From contig NZ_QCXQ01000002.1 of NCBI RefSeq assembly GCF_003124125.1, positions 1 to 64,000 on the forward strand: 64,000 nt of DNA. Direction: 5' to 3'. Source of the stretch: Levilactobacillus bambusae. Its GTDB lineage: Bacteria > Bacillota > Bacilli > Lactobacillales > Lactobacillaceae. Numbering within the stretch: the first letter of the stretch is position 1; every line of letters begins with the position of its first letter. Of this stretch, positions 44,440 to 54,116 are shown piece after piece. The translations under genes and the position numbers were made by a program. A model generated the notes under the pieces. It was not told the DNA's origin and did not search any database. It was given only the letters and a program-made list of their open reading frames with translations.

Positions 44440-46812
44440 CTACGGAAATTCAATTTCAAACGACCCATCTGGATTTTCATGAAGGCTTGAGAGGACTATA
44501 TTTTGAACCGCTAAACGCCAAAATAGTGTCTTCATATGATTAAACCCCGAAACGGCTTCTAATTGGTACGTCGCCATCGGATCGTGTTGCCCCACCGATC
44601 GAGTACTTGTAATCGCCCGTAACTGATGTAAATTGTCAACCTGTTCAATCCAGGCATTGTCTAAAGCGTGTAAAATAGTAAGGCGTAAATAATATTCTTG
44701 TTGGTCCCTTCCCGCTAATTGCCCCATCTTATTGGTTAATTGCTGATGTACACGTTGCAAAATAGCCGTTTTTAGCTGCTCAGGATGCCCCATTAACTGG
44801 GTAAATTGATCATTAACAATGAAATTATAGTCGATGGTATTCGTCATAAAGTTCAGTACCGAGCTTAGCGTTAAATTGGGTTGGCTAAGCAGTTGCTTAA
44901 CCGCCTTAACAGCAACCTGATCTGCAACCTGGAGTAATTTCGCTAATGGCATAACCATTAATTGGTTGCGAAACTGATAGATTGCATTTTGTTGGGTTCT
45001 AAGCACGTTATCATAAGCGACAGACGACTGCCGACCGTTTTTCCCCTGACTGGCTGCCCGCTTTTGGGCTCTACTAACCACCTTTTTCAATCGGCGGTTA
45101 GTAATGGGAAATCCTTCTGATCGCTTACCGGCCTGTTCCTCTGCCAATAGTCGTTGCTGATCCTTACCGATTTTTTGAGGACCGTGTTCAATTATTACGC
45201 GATCATCTAAGGCAACGTAGAACTTGGTTAATCCAGGATCACCCTGTCGTCCAGCGCGGCCCCGCAATTGATTATCCACCCGGCGGCTCGTCATCCGTTC
45301 AGTCCCAATCACTAAAAGGCCGCCAGTTGCGGCTGCACCAGGTCCAAGCTTAATGTCTGTCCCACGACCCGCCATGGAAGTTGCAACCGTTACAGCGCCC
45401 ATTTGACCCGCATCCTTAATTATGGCAGCTTCCCGAGCCGCATTTTTTGCATTCAAGACGTTATGAGCAATTCCATTTTGAAGCAGCAACAGGGAATAAA
45501 GTTCTGAAAGTGACACAGATCCCGTCTCAATCAGTACGGGCTGCCCCCGATCATGTGCTTCCTGAATCCCGGCCAACGATGCATAGAGCTTTTCTTCGTT
45601 GTTAACATAAAGTTCATCCGGTAAGTCTATTCGGACGTTAGGTTTATGGGGTGATACCGTAAGAACTCGTAAATCATACGTATCTAAAAATTCCCGCCGA
45701 TCCGTTGCTGCCGTTCCCGTCATTCCCGCTAAGTGAGGAAACATCCGGAAAAGATTTTGGTAGGTTACGGAAGCCATCGTCCGATTCTGGGCACTCAGTG
45801 GGAGCCCCTCTTTAGCTTCTAGTGCTTGATGCATTCCCGCCTCAAGATGCATCCCAGGTAGAGTGCGTCCATCCTGAATGTCCAGAAGCAAAAGTTGGTT
45901 TTCACTAACCACATAGTCCCGGTTAACTGTAAATAGGGTATTCGCTCGGAGCGCCAATTGTAAATGCCGATACAAATCAACCCCTCGCTCATCAAGCAGG
46001 TTCTCAACCCCAAAGTACGCTGATAGCCTTTGAATTCCAACCGGTGTAAACCAAACTTGCTTACGATCCTCACTCATTTCATAGTCCTGATCCCGAGTTA
46101 ACGTTTTAACCACCCGATCCGAGGTCTCAAACAGGTTTGATTGAACTTTTGGAGCACCCGCAATGACTAACGGTGTTTGCGCCATGTCTAATAGAACGGA
46201 ATCAACTTCATCAACGAGTGCATACCGAAAATGGCTCAAAGCTTTTTGAGAGTCGTCCGCTACTAAATTATCCAGTAAGTAGTCAAACCCGAGGTTATTG
46301 TATGTTGTATAGACGATGTCTGCCCGGTAAATTTCTGCTTTATCAACGGATTGAGCGGTAGTCTCGGTCCGAGCCATACTGGTTAATCCCAACCAGTGAT
46401 AAACCTGCCCCATTTCTTCGGCGTCCCGTTGAGCTAAATAATCGTTACTAGTGACTAAAAAAGCCCCCGGACCAGCTAAACCGTTTAAATACATAGGCAT
46501 TGTTGCCGTCAATGTTTTTCCTTCACCAGTTGCCATTTCCGCAATATTGCGCCCATTTAAAATCGTGGCTCCTAACACCTGATTGGCATATGGAAAAAGG
46601 CCGAGGACCCGGCGATCTGCTTCTCGAACGGTAGCGTAAGCCTCAACGAGTAGCTGAGATAATGACTCGCCATGACTCATCCGGTTACGAAACTCCCCCG
46701 TCTTACCTTTCAGCTGTTCATCTGACAATTGGGTGTAATTATCTTCTAAAGCCAGTATTGACGTCGCCATGCGTTGATATTTTTTTAATTGCCAGTGATT
46801 CCAATTCACCAT
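44440..46812 (-). CDS. secA2: Accessory Sec translocase ATPase SecA2
   Basis: A 790-residue motor ATPase dedicated to the serine-rich adhesin. NBD1 has Walker A MATGEGKTLTA (near residue 97), the Walker B region ALVDEVDSVLLD, and HLAGMTGTA; NBD2 has TSMAGRGTDIKLGPG and QLRGRAGRQGDPG. The C-terminal zinc-binding tail of housekeeping SecA is absent, and the protein is shorter, as expected for SecA2. The start is uncertain by one codon: AGGA lies 3 bases before the ATG and 6 bases before the following GTG. The upstream region also carries a promoter for a rightward gene. Confidence 0.94.
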   Translation of the reverse strand: MVNWNHWQLKKYQRMATSILALEDNYTQLSDEQLKGKTGEFRNRMSHGESLSQLLVEAYATVREADRRVLGLFPYANQVLGATILNGRNIAEMATGEGKTLTATMPMYLNGLAGPGAFLVTSNDYLAQRDAEEMGQVYHWLGLTSMARTETTAQSVDKAEIYRADIVYTTYNNLGFDYLLDNLVADDSQKALSHFRYALVDEVDSVLLDMAQTPLVIAGAPKVQSNLFETSDRVVKTLTRDQDYEMSEDRKQVWFTPVGIQRLSAYFGVENLLDERGVDLYRHLQLALRANTLFTVNRDYVVSENQLLLLDIQDGRTLPGMHLEAGMHQALEAKEGLPLSAQNRTMASVTYQNLFRMFPHLAGMTGTAATDRREFLDTYDLRVLTVSPHKPNVRIDLPDELYVNNEEKLYASLAGIQEAHDRGQPVLIETGSVSLSELYSLLLLQNGIAHNVLNAKNAAREAAIIKDAGQMGAVTVATSMAGRGTDIKLGPGAAATGGLLVIGTERMTSRRVDNQLRGRAGRQGDPGLTKFYVALDDRVIIEHGPQKIGKDQQRLLAEEQAGKRSEGFPITNRRLKKVVSRAQKRAASQGKNGRQSSVAYDNVLRTQQNAIYQFRNQLMVMPLAKLLQVADQVAVKAVKQLLSQPNLTLSSVLNFMTNTIDYNFIVNDQFTQLMGHPEQLKTAILQRVHQQLTNKMGQLAGRDQQEYYLRLTILHALDNAWIEQVDNLHQLRAITSTRSVGQHDPMATYQLEAVSGFNHMKTLFWRLAVQNIVLSSLHENPDGSFEIEFP

Positions 46813-46826
46813 TAATCCTGCCCCAC

Positions 46827-46855
46827 TTTATCCATTACTTTTTTCGTGGTATATT
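46827..46855 (+). promoter_or_regulatory. Possible promoter of the 59-residue rightward gene
   Basis: TTTATC (46827-46832) and TATATT (46850-46855) with a 17-base spacer; the -10 is good, the -35 weak. The expected start is within about 4 bases of the ATG at 46865, so the mRNA would be almost leaderless. Confidence 0.4.
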
Positions 46856-46864
46856 AACCCTATT

Positions 46865-47044
46865 ATGACAAAACAAAATAAATTATTAGATGATGCCATT
46901 AGGCAGCGCTTCGACCAAGAAAAAGATTATCAGGCGGTCCGACCATCGCATAAAAAACGTACCCGTCTTGAGGTTGCCATTGGAATTATTATGTTTTTAA
47001 TCCTGATTAGCAATCTCATTATCATGCTCATTAATTATCTTTAG
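46865..47044 (+). CDS. Small single-membrane-segment protein inside the accessory Sec locus (SecE2/Asp4 candidate)
   Basis: A 59-residue protein on the strand opposite to all its neighbours. Residues 1-35 are charged (MTKQNKLLDDAIRQRF, then HKKRTRLE) and residues about 37-58 are one hydrophobic segment (VAIGIIMFLILISNL) ending close to the C-terminus. This is the size and layout of SecE and of Asp4, small partners of SecY and SecY2, although no clear sequence identity can be shown. No RBS is seen before the ATG; a TATATT lies 9 bases upstream. A Rho-independent terminator in the same orientation follows 10 bases after the stop, which supports a real gene. Function is inference. Confidence 0.6.
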   Translation: MTKQNKLLDDAIRQRFDQEKDYQAVRPSHKKRTRLEVAIGIIMFLILISNLIIMLINYL

Positions 47045-47054
47045 CTATTAACAT

Positions 47055-47082
47055 CCAGCCGACTAACTCGACTGGTTTTTTT
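47055..47082 (+). terminator. Terminator of the 59-residue gene
   Basis: CCAGCCGA (47055-47062) pairs with TCGACTGG (47068-47075) with one mismatch, followed by seven Ts. The T run is on the plus strand only, so it serves the rightward gene and not the leftward cluster. Confidence 0.75.
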
Positions 47083-47086
47083 ATGC

Positions 47087-48151
47087 CTAAAGTATTTTTA
47101 AATCGGCCAGAACTAATCGGCCCTGCATTTCTAATACTGCCCGTTTAAGGAAGTATCCAGATCGAACCAAAATTCCAATATTTGCCGTGGCCTTTAAAAT
47201 TTCTTGATATTCGGTCTCAGTCAATTTGGCCAGTCGATCTGGCAGCTCGCTGAGATTCTTAATCACCAGCCCAATCCGATTCCGTGTTACAAATTCTGCT
47301 TCGGCGGCCTGATCCCACACAATAACGGGTTCATTTGCTGCCAAGTACATCGATAATTTATTGGGACTGTTGAACCGTTCATACTCCCCGTAGTTACCCT
47401 CAACCTCTGGATAGTCGGTTGAATCCCACACTAAGCCAAAACTTCCCTGTAGGATATGGCTAATGGCCTCTGGATCATAGGATCCCTGGATTTCCATTCC
47501 TTCGGCTACTTCAAAGGCATCATCTACGTTGGCGTAAATATTCATGGGCTGATGGCGAGCTAATTCGACTAAAAATGGTGCCTTGTGTAAACCACCTGCG
47601 TAATCAATTGGATCAGTAACGTGACGGTCTTTTGAATCAAACAGGGTCGTTACGTACCCGGCAAGACCCCGGATCACAATCGGATATTCAGGGGGTAAAT
47701 GCCACTGTCGCCGAATCTGATCGGCCATTTGATTCGTATGAGCAATAATGCCATCTCCCTCAGTAAATAGTGGCTCATCACTGGGCGTGTGATAATCCCC
47801 CTTCGTTTGCCAGAGAGGTGAAATATCTTGGACATAGGCGACAACGTAGGCCCCAATTTGATGAATTTTCTGAATAATAAGGCGTTGGGTTTCCAACGAA
47901 AATAGTAATGGATACTGGATAATAACGATATCCTGTCGTTTTAACCCGCTAAAAATTCCGTCAAAACGTGCGGATCGGTGGCTAATGTCTTCCCCTTTAT
48001 CGGAATAAACAAAGAAATCAATAATGCGCCCATTCATTTCCTGAATATAAGTGAGGTTGTCTGCTTGAGACTTACCGGATGCCCCTTGATCCCAGCCACT
48101 AAAAAAAGTCTCCTGAAAGTTACCGTTACGTTTGGTCATATAAATCGTCAT
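47087..48151 (-). CDS. Gtf3-like glycosyltransferase of the SRRP glycosylation locus (copy 1)
   Basis: A 354-residue GT-B protein of the Gtf3/Nss family. Features: a Gly/Ser-rich N-terminal loop (SGWDQGASGKSQADN), IVIIQYPLLFSLE, a central loop (DYAGGLHKAPFLVELA), GSFGLVWDSTDYPEVEGNY, RFNSPNKLSMYLAANEPV and VWDQAAEAEFV. In streptococci Gtf3 transfers glucose to the GlcNAc placed by GtfA/GtfB; the sugar used here is unknown. AGGAGG lies 9 bases before the ATG. It is the first gene after the SRRP, with a hairpin between them, and is paralogous to the last gene of the cluster. Confidence 0.83.
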   Translation of the reverse strand: MTIYMTKRNGNFQETFFSGWDQGASGKSQADNLTYIQEMNGRIIDFFVYSDKGEDISHRSARFDGIFSGLKRQDIVIIQYPLLFSLETQRLIIQKIHQIGAYVVAYVQDISPLWQTKGDYHTPSDEPLFTEGDGIIAHTNQMADQIRRQWHLPPEYPIVIRGLAGYVTTLFDSKDRHVTDPIDYAGGLHKAPFLVELARHQPMNIYANVDDAFEVAEGMEIQGSYDPEAISHILQGSFGLVWDSTDYPEVEGNYGEYERFNSPNKLSMYLAANEPVIVWDQAAEAEFVTRNRIGLVIKNLSELPDRLAKLTETEYQEILKATANIGILVRSGYFLKRAVLEMQGRLVLADLKIL

Positions 48152-48214
48152 CTTATGACGCCTCCTTACCCCTATGAATGACCACTGTTATACCAATTTC
48201 TAATTATGTAAGAG

Positions 48215-48249
48215 AAAGAAGCTCCGCTCTATTCGAGTTGAGCTTCTTT
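48215..48249 (-). terminator. Terminator-like hairpin after the SRRP gene
   Basis: AAAGAAGCTC (48215-48224) pairs perfectly with 48240-48249. On the minus strand it is followed only by CTCTTAC, a weak T tail. It probably lowers transcription from the SRRP gene into the glycosylation genes. Confidence 0.55.
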
Positions 48250-48270
48250 TTCGAAAAAACTATTTCACTG

Positions 48271-51200
48271 TTAATCACGTCGCTGGTTGAACAACCGGCT
48301 AATTCCCAAGAAGGCGAACAGCGTAAATCCAATCCCCATTAAAAGAGGCCCTTGAATTTTATCATCACCGGTTTGCGGTAATTCTGATTTTCCCTTTGCT
48401 TGAGCATCATGATGACCTAATGAAACGATATGATCTGACGTGCCATTAGATTCTGAACTGTTAGTTTGTTGACCAATGCTTTCAGTATCTTGACCGCTAT
48501 TATCAGACCCTTGGTGATTACCAGATGATGTCTGATTTCCGGATCCTGATTGCCCCGGAACATTAGAATGACCTGTTACATGAACAATAACAGTTACGGT
48601 GAAGACATTTCCACCTTCATCGGTATACGTGTACGTAATCAGGTAATCTCCCGGTTTATTAGTATCAACAGTTCCTGTCACTACAACATTATTAATTGTA
48701 ATTGGTCGACCATAACCATCAGTTCCACCACCAAAACTGTCACTTGGATTCCAATCGGATCCTTCATTAATAGTTGTGTCGTGGCCGCTCAAGCTAGCAT
48801 CAGACTTCACAACTGTCACCTTAACCGTCACGGAATGAGCGTTTCCGGCAGAATCTACGTACGTATAGGTTACATAGTAATCCCCTGCCTTATGTGGATT
48901 AACAGAACCCGTCACGGTCACATCGTTAATAGTTATTGGATTGCCAAATTCATCAGTCCCACCTGCAAAATTATCGCTTGGGTTCCAAGTAGCATCCGGT
49001 CCGAGGATAATCTCACTATCGTGTCCATGGAGGACAATTTTCGCCATTGCATTGGCTTCGCTATCGCTAGTTGAGGTTGACTCACTGTTGGAACTAGAAG
49101 TGCTTTCGCTATCTGATACAGACGTGGACGTACTATCGGAGACTGAGGTACTTTCGCTATCCGACACGGAAGTTGACTCACTATCTAATACCGACGTGCT
49201 TTCGCTATCCGACACGGAAGTCGATTCGCTATCTGAAACAGAAGTGCTTTCACTGTCTGAAACTGAAGCTGACTCACTATCAGAAACTGAGGTTGACTCG
49301 CTATCTGATACTGATGTGGATTCACTGTCAGATACGGAAGTCGATTCGCTATCTGAGACTGAAGTACTTTCACTGTCTGAGACTGAGGTTGACTCACTGT
49401 CCGAAACTGAGGTACTTTCGCTATCCGATACCGAAGTTGATTCACTCTCTGAGACTGAGGTTGATTTACTATCTGAAACAGACGTAGATTCACTGTCGGA
49501 TACCGACGTGCTTTCACTGTCTGAAACTGAAGCTGACTCACTATCAGAAACTGAGGTTGACTCGCTATCTGATACTGATGTGGATTCACTGTCAGATACT
49601 GAAGTTGATTCACTATCCGACACTGATGTCGATTCACTGTCGGATACGGATGTCGACTCGCTGTCAGAAACAGAGGTCGATTCACTATCTGACACAGAAG
49701 TACTTTCACTATTCGAAACGGACGTGGATTCACTGTCGGAACTCGACGTGCTCTCGCTATCCGAAACTGAGGCTGATTCACTCTCAGAAACAGAAGTACT
49801 TTCGCTGTCTGATACAGATGTGGACTCGCTATCCGAAACTGAGGTGGACTCGCTGTCTGACACAGAAGTACTTTCACTGTTGGAGACCGAGGTACTCTCG
49901 CTGTCAGATACAGACGTAGACTCACTATCTGATACTGAGGTACTTTCACTATCAGAGACGGAAGTTGACTTACTATCTGATACAGATGTCGACTCGCTAT
50001 CCGAAACTGACGTGCTTTCGCTGTCCGATACGGAAGTCGACTCGCTATCTGAAACTGATGTGCTTTCGCTATCTGAAACAGAAGTGGACTCACTGTCTGA
50101 AATAGAAGTTGATTTGCTATCGGAAACCGACGTGCTCTCGCTATCTGATACAGAGGTCGATTCACTATCAGAGATTGAGGTTGATTCGCTATCAGATACT
50201 GAGGTGCTTTCACTGTCTGAGACCGACGTGGATTCACTATCTGAAATCGAGGTACTTTCACTATCAGAGACTGAGATAGACTCACTATCTGATACCGATG
50301 TGCTTTCGCTGTCAGAAACGGAAGTTGATTCACTATCGGAGACGGATGTGGACTGGCTGTCGGAGACCGAAGTACTTTCACTATCCGAAACGGACGTGCT
50401 TTCGCTGTCAGAAACCGAGGTCGATTCACTATCGGAAACTGAGATGCTCTCGCTATCCGAAACTGAGGTCGATTCACTGCCTGAGACGGACGTGGACTCG
50501 CTGTCGGAAACAGAAGTACTTTCGCTGTCTGAGACTGATGTGGACTCACTATCGGAAACGGAAGTCGACTCGCTATCTGAAATCGATGTGCTTTCACTAT
50601 CTGAGACTGACGCCGATTCACTATCGGACACAGAAGTACTTTCACTATCCGAAACTGAAGTGGATTCACTGTCTGAAACCGAAGTACTTTCACTGTCTGA
50701 TACTGACGTAGACCCACTGTCGGAACTCGACGTACTTTCACTATCGGAAACCGATGTGGACTCACTATCTGAAACTGATGTTGATTCACTATCAGAGACC
50801 GATGTCGATTCGCTATCTGAAACTGAAGTAGATTCACTGTCTGAGACTGAGGTGCTTTCGCTATCCGATACCGAGGTCGATTCACTGTCTGAGACCGAGG
50901 TTGACTCACTGTCCGAAACTGAGGTGCTCTCACTATCTGAAACTGACGTACTTTCGCTGTCTGATACTGAGGTGCTTTCGCTATCTGATACCGATGTCGA
51001 TTCACTATCTGAAACTGAGGTGCTTTCACTGTCGGAAACTGAAGTTGACTCGCTATCTGATACCGATGTCGACTCACTATCTGAGACTGACGTGCTTTCA
51101 CTGTCTGATACTGAAGTTGATTCACTATCTGAAACTAATGTGCTTTCACTGTCAGAAACAGAGGTGGATTCGCTGTCTGAGACGGAGGTTGACTCGCTGT

Positions 51201-53799
51201 CCGAAACTGAGGTTGATTCACTATCTGAGACCGAAGTACTTTCACTCTCGGAAACGGAAGTGGACTCGCTGTCAGAAACGGACGTGCTTTCACTATCTGA
51301 GACAGATGTGGACTCACTATCGGAGACCGAAGTACTTTCACTATCAGACACAGATGTTGACTCACTTTCGGAGACAGAGGTGGACTCGCTATCCGAAACG
51401 GAAGTGCTTTCGCTGTCTGAGACCGACGTGGATTCACTGTCTGAAACCGATGTGCTTTCACTATCTGAAACTGATGTGGACACGCTATCCGACACAGACG
51501 TGGATTCACTGTCTGAGACTGACGTGCTTTCGCTATCCGATACCGATGTCGACTCACTATCGGATACTGAGGTTGATTCACTGTCTGAAACTGAGGTGCT
51601 TTCGCTATCAGAGACCGACGTGGATTCACTATTGGAAACTGACGTTGATTCGCTATCTGAAACTGATGTCGATTCGCTGTCAGAAACGGAAGTTGATTCA
51701 CTATCAGATACGGATGTGCTTTCACTGTCTGAAACAGAAGTACTTTCGCTATCTGATACCGAAGTCGATTCACTATCCGATACTGAGGTGCTCTCGCTAT
51801 CCGATACGGACGTGGATTCACTATCAGACACTGACGTCGATTCACTGTCTGATACCGATGTTGATTCACTATCCGCAACTGATGTACTTTCGCTATCTGA
51901 AACTGATGTGGACTCACTGTCCGATACTGAAGTACTTTCACTGTCTGATACTGATGTTGACTCGCTATCCGAGACCGAAGTACTTTCACTGTCTGAGACT
52001 GACGTGGATTCACTATTAGAGACCGATGTGGACTCACTGTCTGAGACTGACGTACTCTCACTATCTGAAACCGATGTGGATTCGCTGTCAGAAACGGAAG
52101 TGCTTTCACTATCCGACACGGATGTGGATTCGCTATCCGAAACGGATGTCGATTCACTATCAGACACTGAAGTTGATTCACTATCTGAAACAGAAGTACT
52201 CTCGCTATCCGAAACGGATGTCGATTCGCTGTCTGAAACTGACGTTGACTCGCTATCTGAGACCGAAGTACTTTCACTCTCGGAAACAGAAGTGCTCTCG
52301 CTATCCGAAACCGATGTGGATTCACTATCCGACACAGATGTCGACTCACTATCGGATACGGATGTTGATTCACTGTCTGAAACTGACGTGCTTTCACTGT
52401 CCGATACTGAAGTTGACTCACTATCGGATACTGAGGTGCTTTCGCTATCGGAGACTGAAGTCGACTCACTATCAGAAACTGAAGTACTTTCACTACCAGA
52501 AACAGAAGTGGATTCACTGTCAGAGACAGACATGGATTCGCTATTTGAGACCGAAGTCGATTCACTATCTGATACGGAAGTACTTTCACTACTTGAGTTT
52601 GAAGCCGATTCTGATCCCTCAGGGGTCTTGTTTACGTTTGGATAAATAAATACATTATTCAAGGCTTTTCCACTTGCATCAGTGGTTTTTATTTGAAAAT
52701 AACCCCCACCTGCTGCTGTAACTTCCAAACTACTCAGTTTGGAATTCGTTACGGACCAATGTCCTGTGGAATCAACGGTCGCTGTGACCGTAAAATAGCC
52801 TCCATCATCTGTACTAACATTAAACGTATATTTATATCCAGGAGTCCCAGTCCCAGACAGTATATTGTTCACCGTCGTTAAGGTACTATCATCAATCGTA
52901 AAGTTAGGATCTGGAACGATCGGAAACGCCTGTTTTGGCACAGCCACCTCTTTAGATTGTTCAGTGATTATATTTGAAGTGGATTGTGAAAGACTTACTG
53001 AGGTACTAGTAGAATCACTTAGCACCGTTGAATTAGTAGAGCCAGTTATTTCTGTGACCGCACTATCCCTGTTTGAGGTGGAGTCAGAAAAAATTTCGTC
53101 ATCGGACATAGATCTACTTTCGCTTATGGAAGTCGACTGAAATCCATTTTGACTACTTGTACCTAATGAAGTTGAATCTGACTGTAACTGGCTGGAATCT
53201 GACCTTTTCGTTGAAGCTGAATTTTTTATTGATTCGCTTGTCGAAACGGACGTTGATGTCGACTCATGATCACTAGCTGAAGTCGACTTGCTGGTTGGAG
53301 TTGAAGTACTTTTACTATTAGAATTTGATGTCGAACCTTTGCTTGACGTCGTTTTACTCTCACTCTTAGAAGTAGACATCGATTCTTTGTTTGACGTCGA
53401 CATACTCTCACTCCTAGAGGTCGACGTCGATTTGCTCATTGAAACAGACTCACTCTTACTAGTTGAAGCCTTTTCACTTGCTGACGTACTTGATGTCTCA
53501 GAACTAGAAGTCGAGGAGTTAGCTGACTTGCTTGTCGTACTTCCACTGGTTGATGCCTTCGTTGAAGTAGCCGGAATCGTTTCGCTCTGCTTAGTCGCCA
53601 AGATCTTGTCGTCTTGATTAGCTTGTTTAGTTGTTTTAGGTGCTGATGAAGTATCTGCATGAACACTAACAGTCAAGCTAGGTAATAGAAAGCTTGAGAA
53701 TGTTGCAATTCCCGCGATAACCCACCGCTTGCCTGCCTTAAACATCTTGAAGTGTTCTTTGTAATCCTTATCTTTAATTTGCCTATTTTTCCCAAACAT
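48271..53799 (-). CDS. Serine-rich repeat glycoprotein adhesin (SRRP) with LPXTG anchor
   Basis: An 1842-residue surface adhesin. Start ATG at 53799, with GAGGAG 8 bases upstream (the frame is open 18 codons further without a site). Order: long KxYKxGKxW-type signal (KMFKAGKRW at 18-26, cleavage after VHA at 48); Ser/Thr-rich region SRR1 (about 80-267); a short folded binding region (about 290-395, with [14 protein letters not shown] and [10 protein letters not shown]); SRR2 of octapeptide SESTSVSD repeats (about 396-1583); two Ig-like domains (about 1586-1661 and 1666-1742, each with NPSD-F-GGTD and [10 protein letters not shown]-like strands); a Ser/Gly/Gln linker; LPQTG at 1807-1811, a membrane helix and RRD end. 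It is the substrate of the whole locus; Ser residues are the glycosylation sites and sortase links it to the wall. Ligand unknown. Confidence 0.95.
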   Translation of the reverse strand: MFGKNRQIKDKDYKEHFKMFKAGKRWVIAGIATFSSFLLPSLTVSVHADTSSAPKTTKQANQDDKILATKQSETIPATSTKASTSGSTTSKSANSSTSSSETSSTSASEKASTSKSESVSMSKSTSTSRSESMSTSNKESMSTSKSESKTTSSKGSTSNSNSKSTSTPTSKSTSASDHESTSTSVSTSESIKNSASTKRSDSSQLQSDSTSLGTSSQNGFQSTSISESRSMSDDEIFSDSTSNRDSAVTEITGSTNSTVLSDSTSTSVSLSQSTSNIITEQSKEVAVPKQAFPIVPDPNFTIDDSTLTTVNNILSGTGTPGYKYTFNVSTDDGGYFTVTATVDSTGHWSVTNSKLSSLEVTAAGGGYFQIKTTDASGKALNNVFIYPNVNKTPEGSESASNSSSESTSVSDSESTSVSNSESMSVSDSESTSVSGSESTSVSDSESTSVSDSESTSVSDSESTSVSDSESTSVSDSESTSVSDSESTSVSDSESTSVSDSESTSVSESESTSVSDSESTSVSDSESTSVSDSESTSVSDSESTSVSDSESTSVSDSESTSVSDSESTSVSDSESTSVSDSESTSVSDSESTSVSNSESTSVSDSESTSVSDSESTSVSDSESTSVSDSESTSVSDSESTSVADSESTSVSDSESTSVSDSESTSVSDSESTSVSDSESTSVSDSESTSVSDSESTSVSDSESTSVSDSESTSVSDSESTSVSNSESTSVSDSESTSVSDSESTSVSDSESTSVSDSESTSVSDSESTSVSDSVSTSVSDSESTSVSDSESTSVSDSESTSVSDSESTSVSESESTSVSDSESTSVSDSESTSVSDSESTSVSDSESTSVSESESTSVSDSESTSVSDSESTSVSDSESTSVSDSESTLVSDSESTSVSDSESTSVSDSESTSVSDSESTSVSDSESTSVSDSESTSVSDSESTSVSDSESTSVSDSESTSVSDSESTSVSDSESTSVSDSESTSVSDSESTSVSDSESTSVSDSESTSVSDSESTSVSDSESTSSSDSGSTSVSDSESTSVSDSESTSVSDSESTSVSDSESASVSDSESTSISDSESTSVSDSESTSVSDSESTSVSDSESTSVSGSESTSVSDSESISVSDSESTSVSDSESTSVSDSESTSVSDSQSTSVSDSESTSVSDSESTSVSDSESISVSDSESTSISDSESTSVSDSESTSVSDSESTSISDSESTSVSDSESTSVSDSKSTSISDSESTSVSDSESTSVSDSESTSVSDSESTSVSDSESTSVSDSKSTSVSDSESTSVSDSESTSVSDSESTSVSNSESTSVSDSESTSVSDSESTSVSDSESTSVSESESASVSDSESTSSSDSESTSVSNSESTSVSDSESTSVSDSESTSVSDSESTSVSDSESTSVSDSESTSVSDSESTSVSDSESASVSDSESTSVSDSESTSVSDSKSTSVSESESTSVSDSESTSVSDSESTSVSDSESTSVSDSESTSVSDSESTSVSDSESTSVSDSESASVSDSESTSVSDSESTSVSDSESTSVLDSESTSVSDSESTSVSDSTSTSVSDSESTSSSNSESTSTSDSEANAMAKIVLHGHDSEIILGPDATWNPSDNFAGGTDEFGNPITINDVTVTGSVNPHKAGDYYVTYTYVDSAGNAHSVTVKVTVVKSDASLSGHDTTINEGSDWNPSDSFGGGTDGYGRPITINNVVVTGTVDTNKPGDYLITYTYTDEGGNVFTVTVIVHVTGHSNVPGQSGSGNQTSSGNHQGSDNSGQDTESIGQQTNSSESNGTSDHIVSLGHHDAQAKGKSELPQTGDDKIQGPLLMGIGFTLFAFLGISRLFNQRRD
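49244..49335 (-). repeat. Segmental duplication within the SRRP repeat tract, copy 1
   Basis: 92 bases identical to 49508-49599, offset by 264 bases, exactly 11 units of 24. It shows block duplication inside the otherwise synonym-scrambled tract. Confidence 0.8.
49508..49599 (-). repeat. Segmental duplication within the SRRP repeat tract, copy 2
   Basis: Identical over 92 bases to 49244-49335; see that entry. Confidence 0.8.
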
Positions 53800-53850
53800 T
53801 ACGCTTACTCCTCTACATTCGCTCGCACCAATCATCAACAATTTTTTAAA

Positions 53851-53866
53851 CATAATATATATTATG
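53851..53866. promoter_or_regulatory. 16-bp perfect palindrome in the SRRP leader
   Basis: CATAATATATATTATG is its own reverse complement and lies between the predicted promoter and the SRRP start codon. It could be an operator or part of an alternative -10 region. Confidence 0.4.
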
Positions 53867-53898
53867 CATATGGTACAAAATTATTTTTATTCACTCTA

Positions 53899-53926
53899 AT
53901 TTTACGGATAATTTGTTTATAGTCAA
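53899..53926 (-). promoter_or_regulatory. Predicted promoter of the SRRP gene
   Basis: On the minus strand TTGACT (53921-53926) and TAAAAT (53899-53904) with a 16-base spacer, giving a leader of about 95 bases. The stretch 53927-54060 is AT-rich with no gene. Confidence 0.6.
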
Positions 53927-54062
53927 CATTATTAACGCGTTTTTCTAAAATAAATGCCTTAAAACCAACGTTTTTCACTTTTATACACCAATAAAATGTA
54001 AATGGCATTAACAATTTTTATACCTAAAATTATAAATGTATGCATATGAAAATAGACACAAA

Positions 54063-54090
54063 AAAACACCCATCAAATGACGGGTGTTTT
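54063..54090 (-). terminator. Terminator of the tRNA-Arg gene
   Basis: AAAACACCC (54063-54071) pairs with GGGTGTTTT (54082-54090) and is followed on the minus strand by TTTTGTGTC. Confidence 0.88.
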
Positions 54091-54116
54091 CATGTAAACA
54101 ACTAATTTGACTCGAA

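Larger units (their letters stand above)
49065..52600 (-). repeat. 24-bp coding tandem repeat tract (SESTSVSD octapeptides)
   Basis: About 3.5 kb made of nearly 150 units of 24 bases with no other sequence between them. The peptide is almost constant (variants SVSE, SVSN, SSSD, SVAD, SGS) while the DNA differs at most synonymous sites; Ser after Glu is coded by either AGY or TCN. Because the period is a multiple of three, long open frames also appear on the other strand and in other frames. Confidence 0.97.

Noticed and set aside
49065-52600. Regularly spaced short repeats that could suggest a CRISPR array
   Set aside because: The units are directly adjacent without unique spacers, code for SESTSVSD in frame, and no cas genes are present.
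48941-52645. A 1234-codon open frame on the plus strand across the SRRP repeat tract, and several shorter ones in other frames
   Set aside because: They arise because the 24-base repeat keeps all frames open; they have low complexity, no ribosome site, and oppose a well supported adhesin gene.
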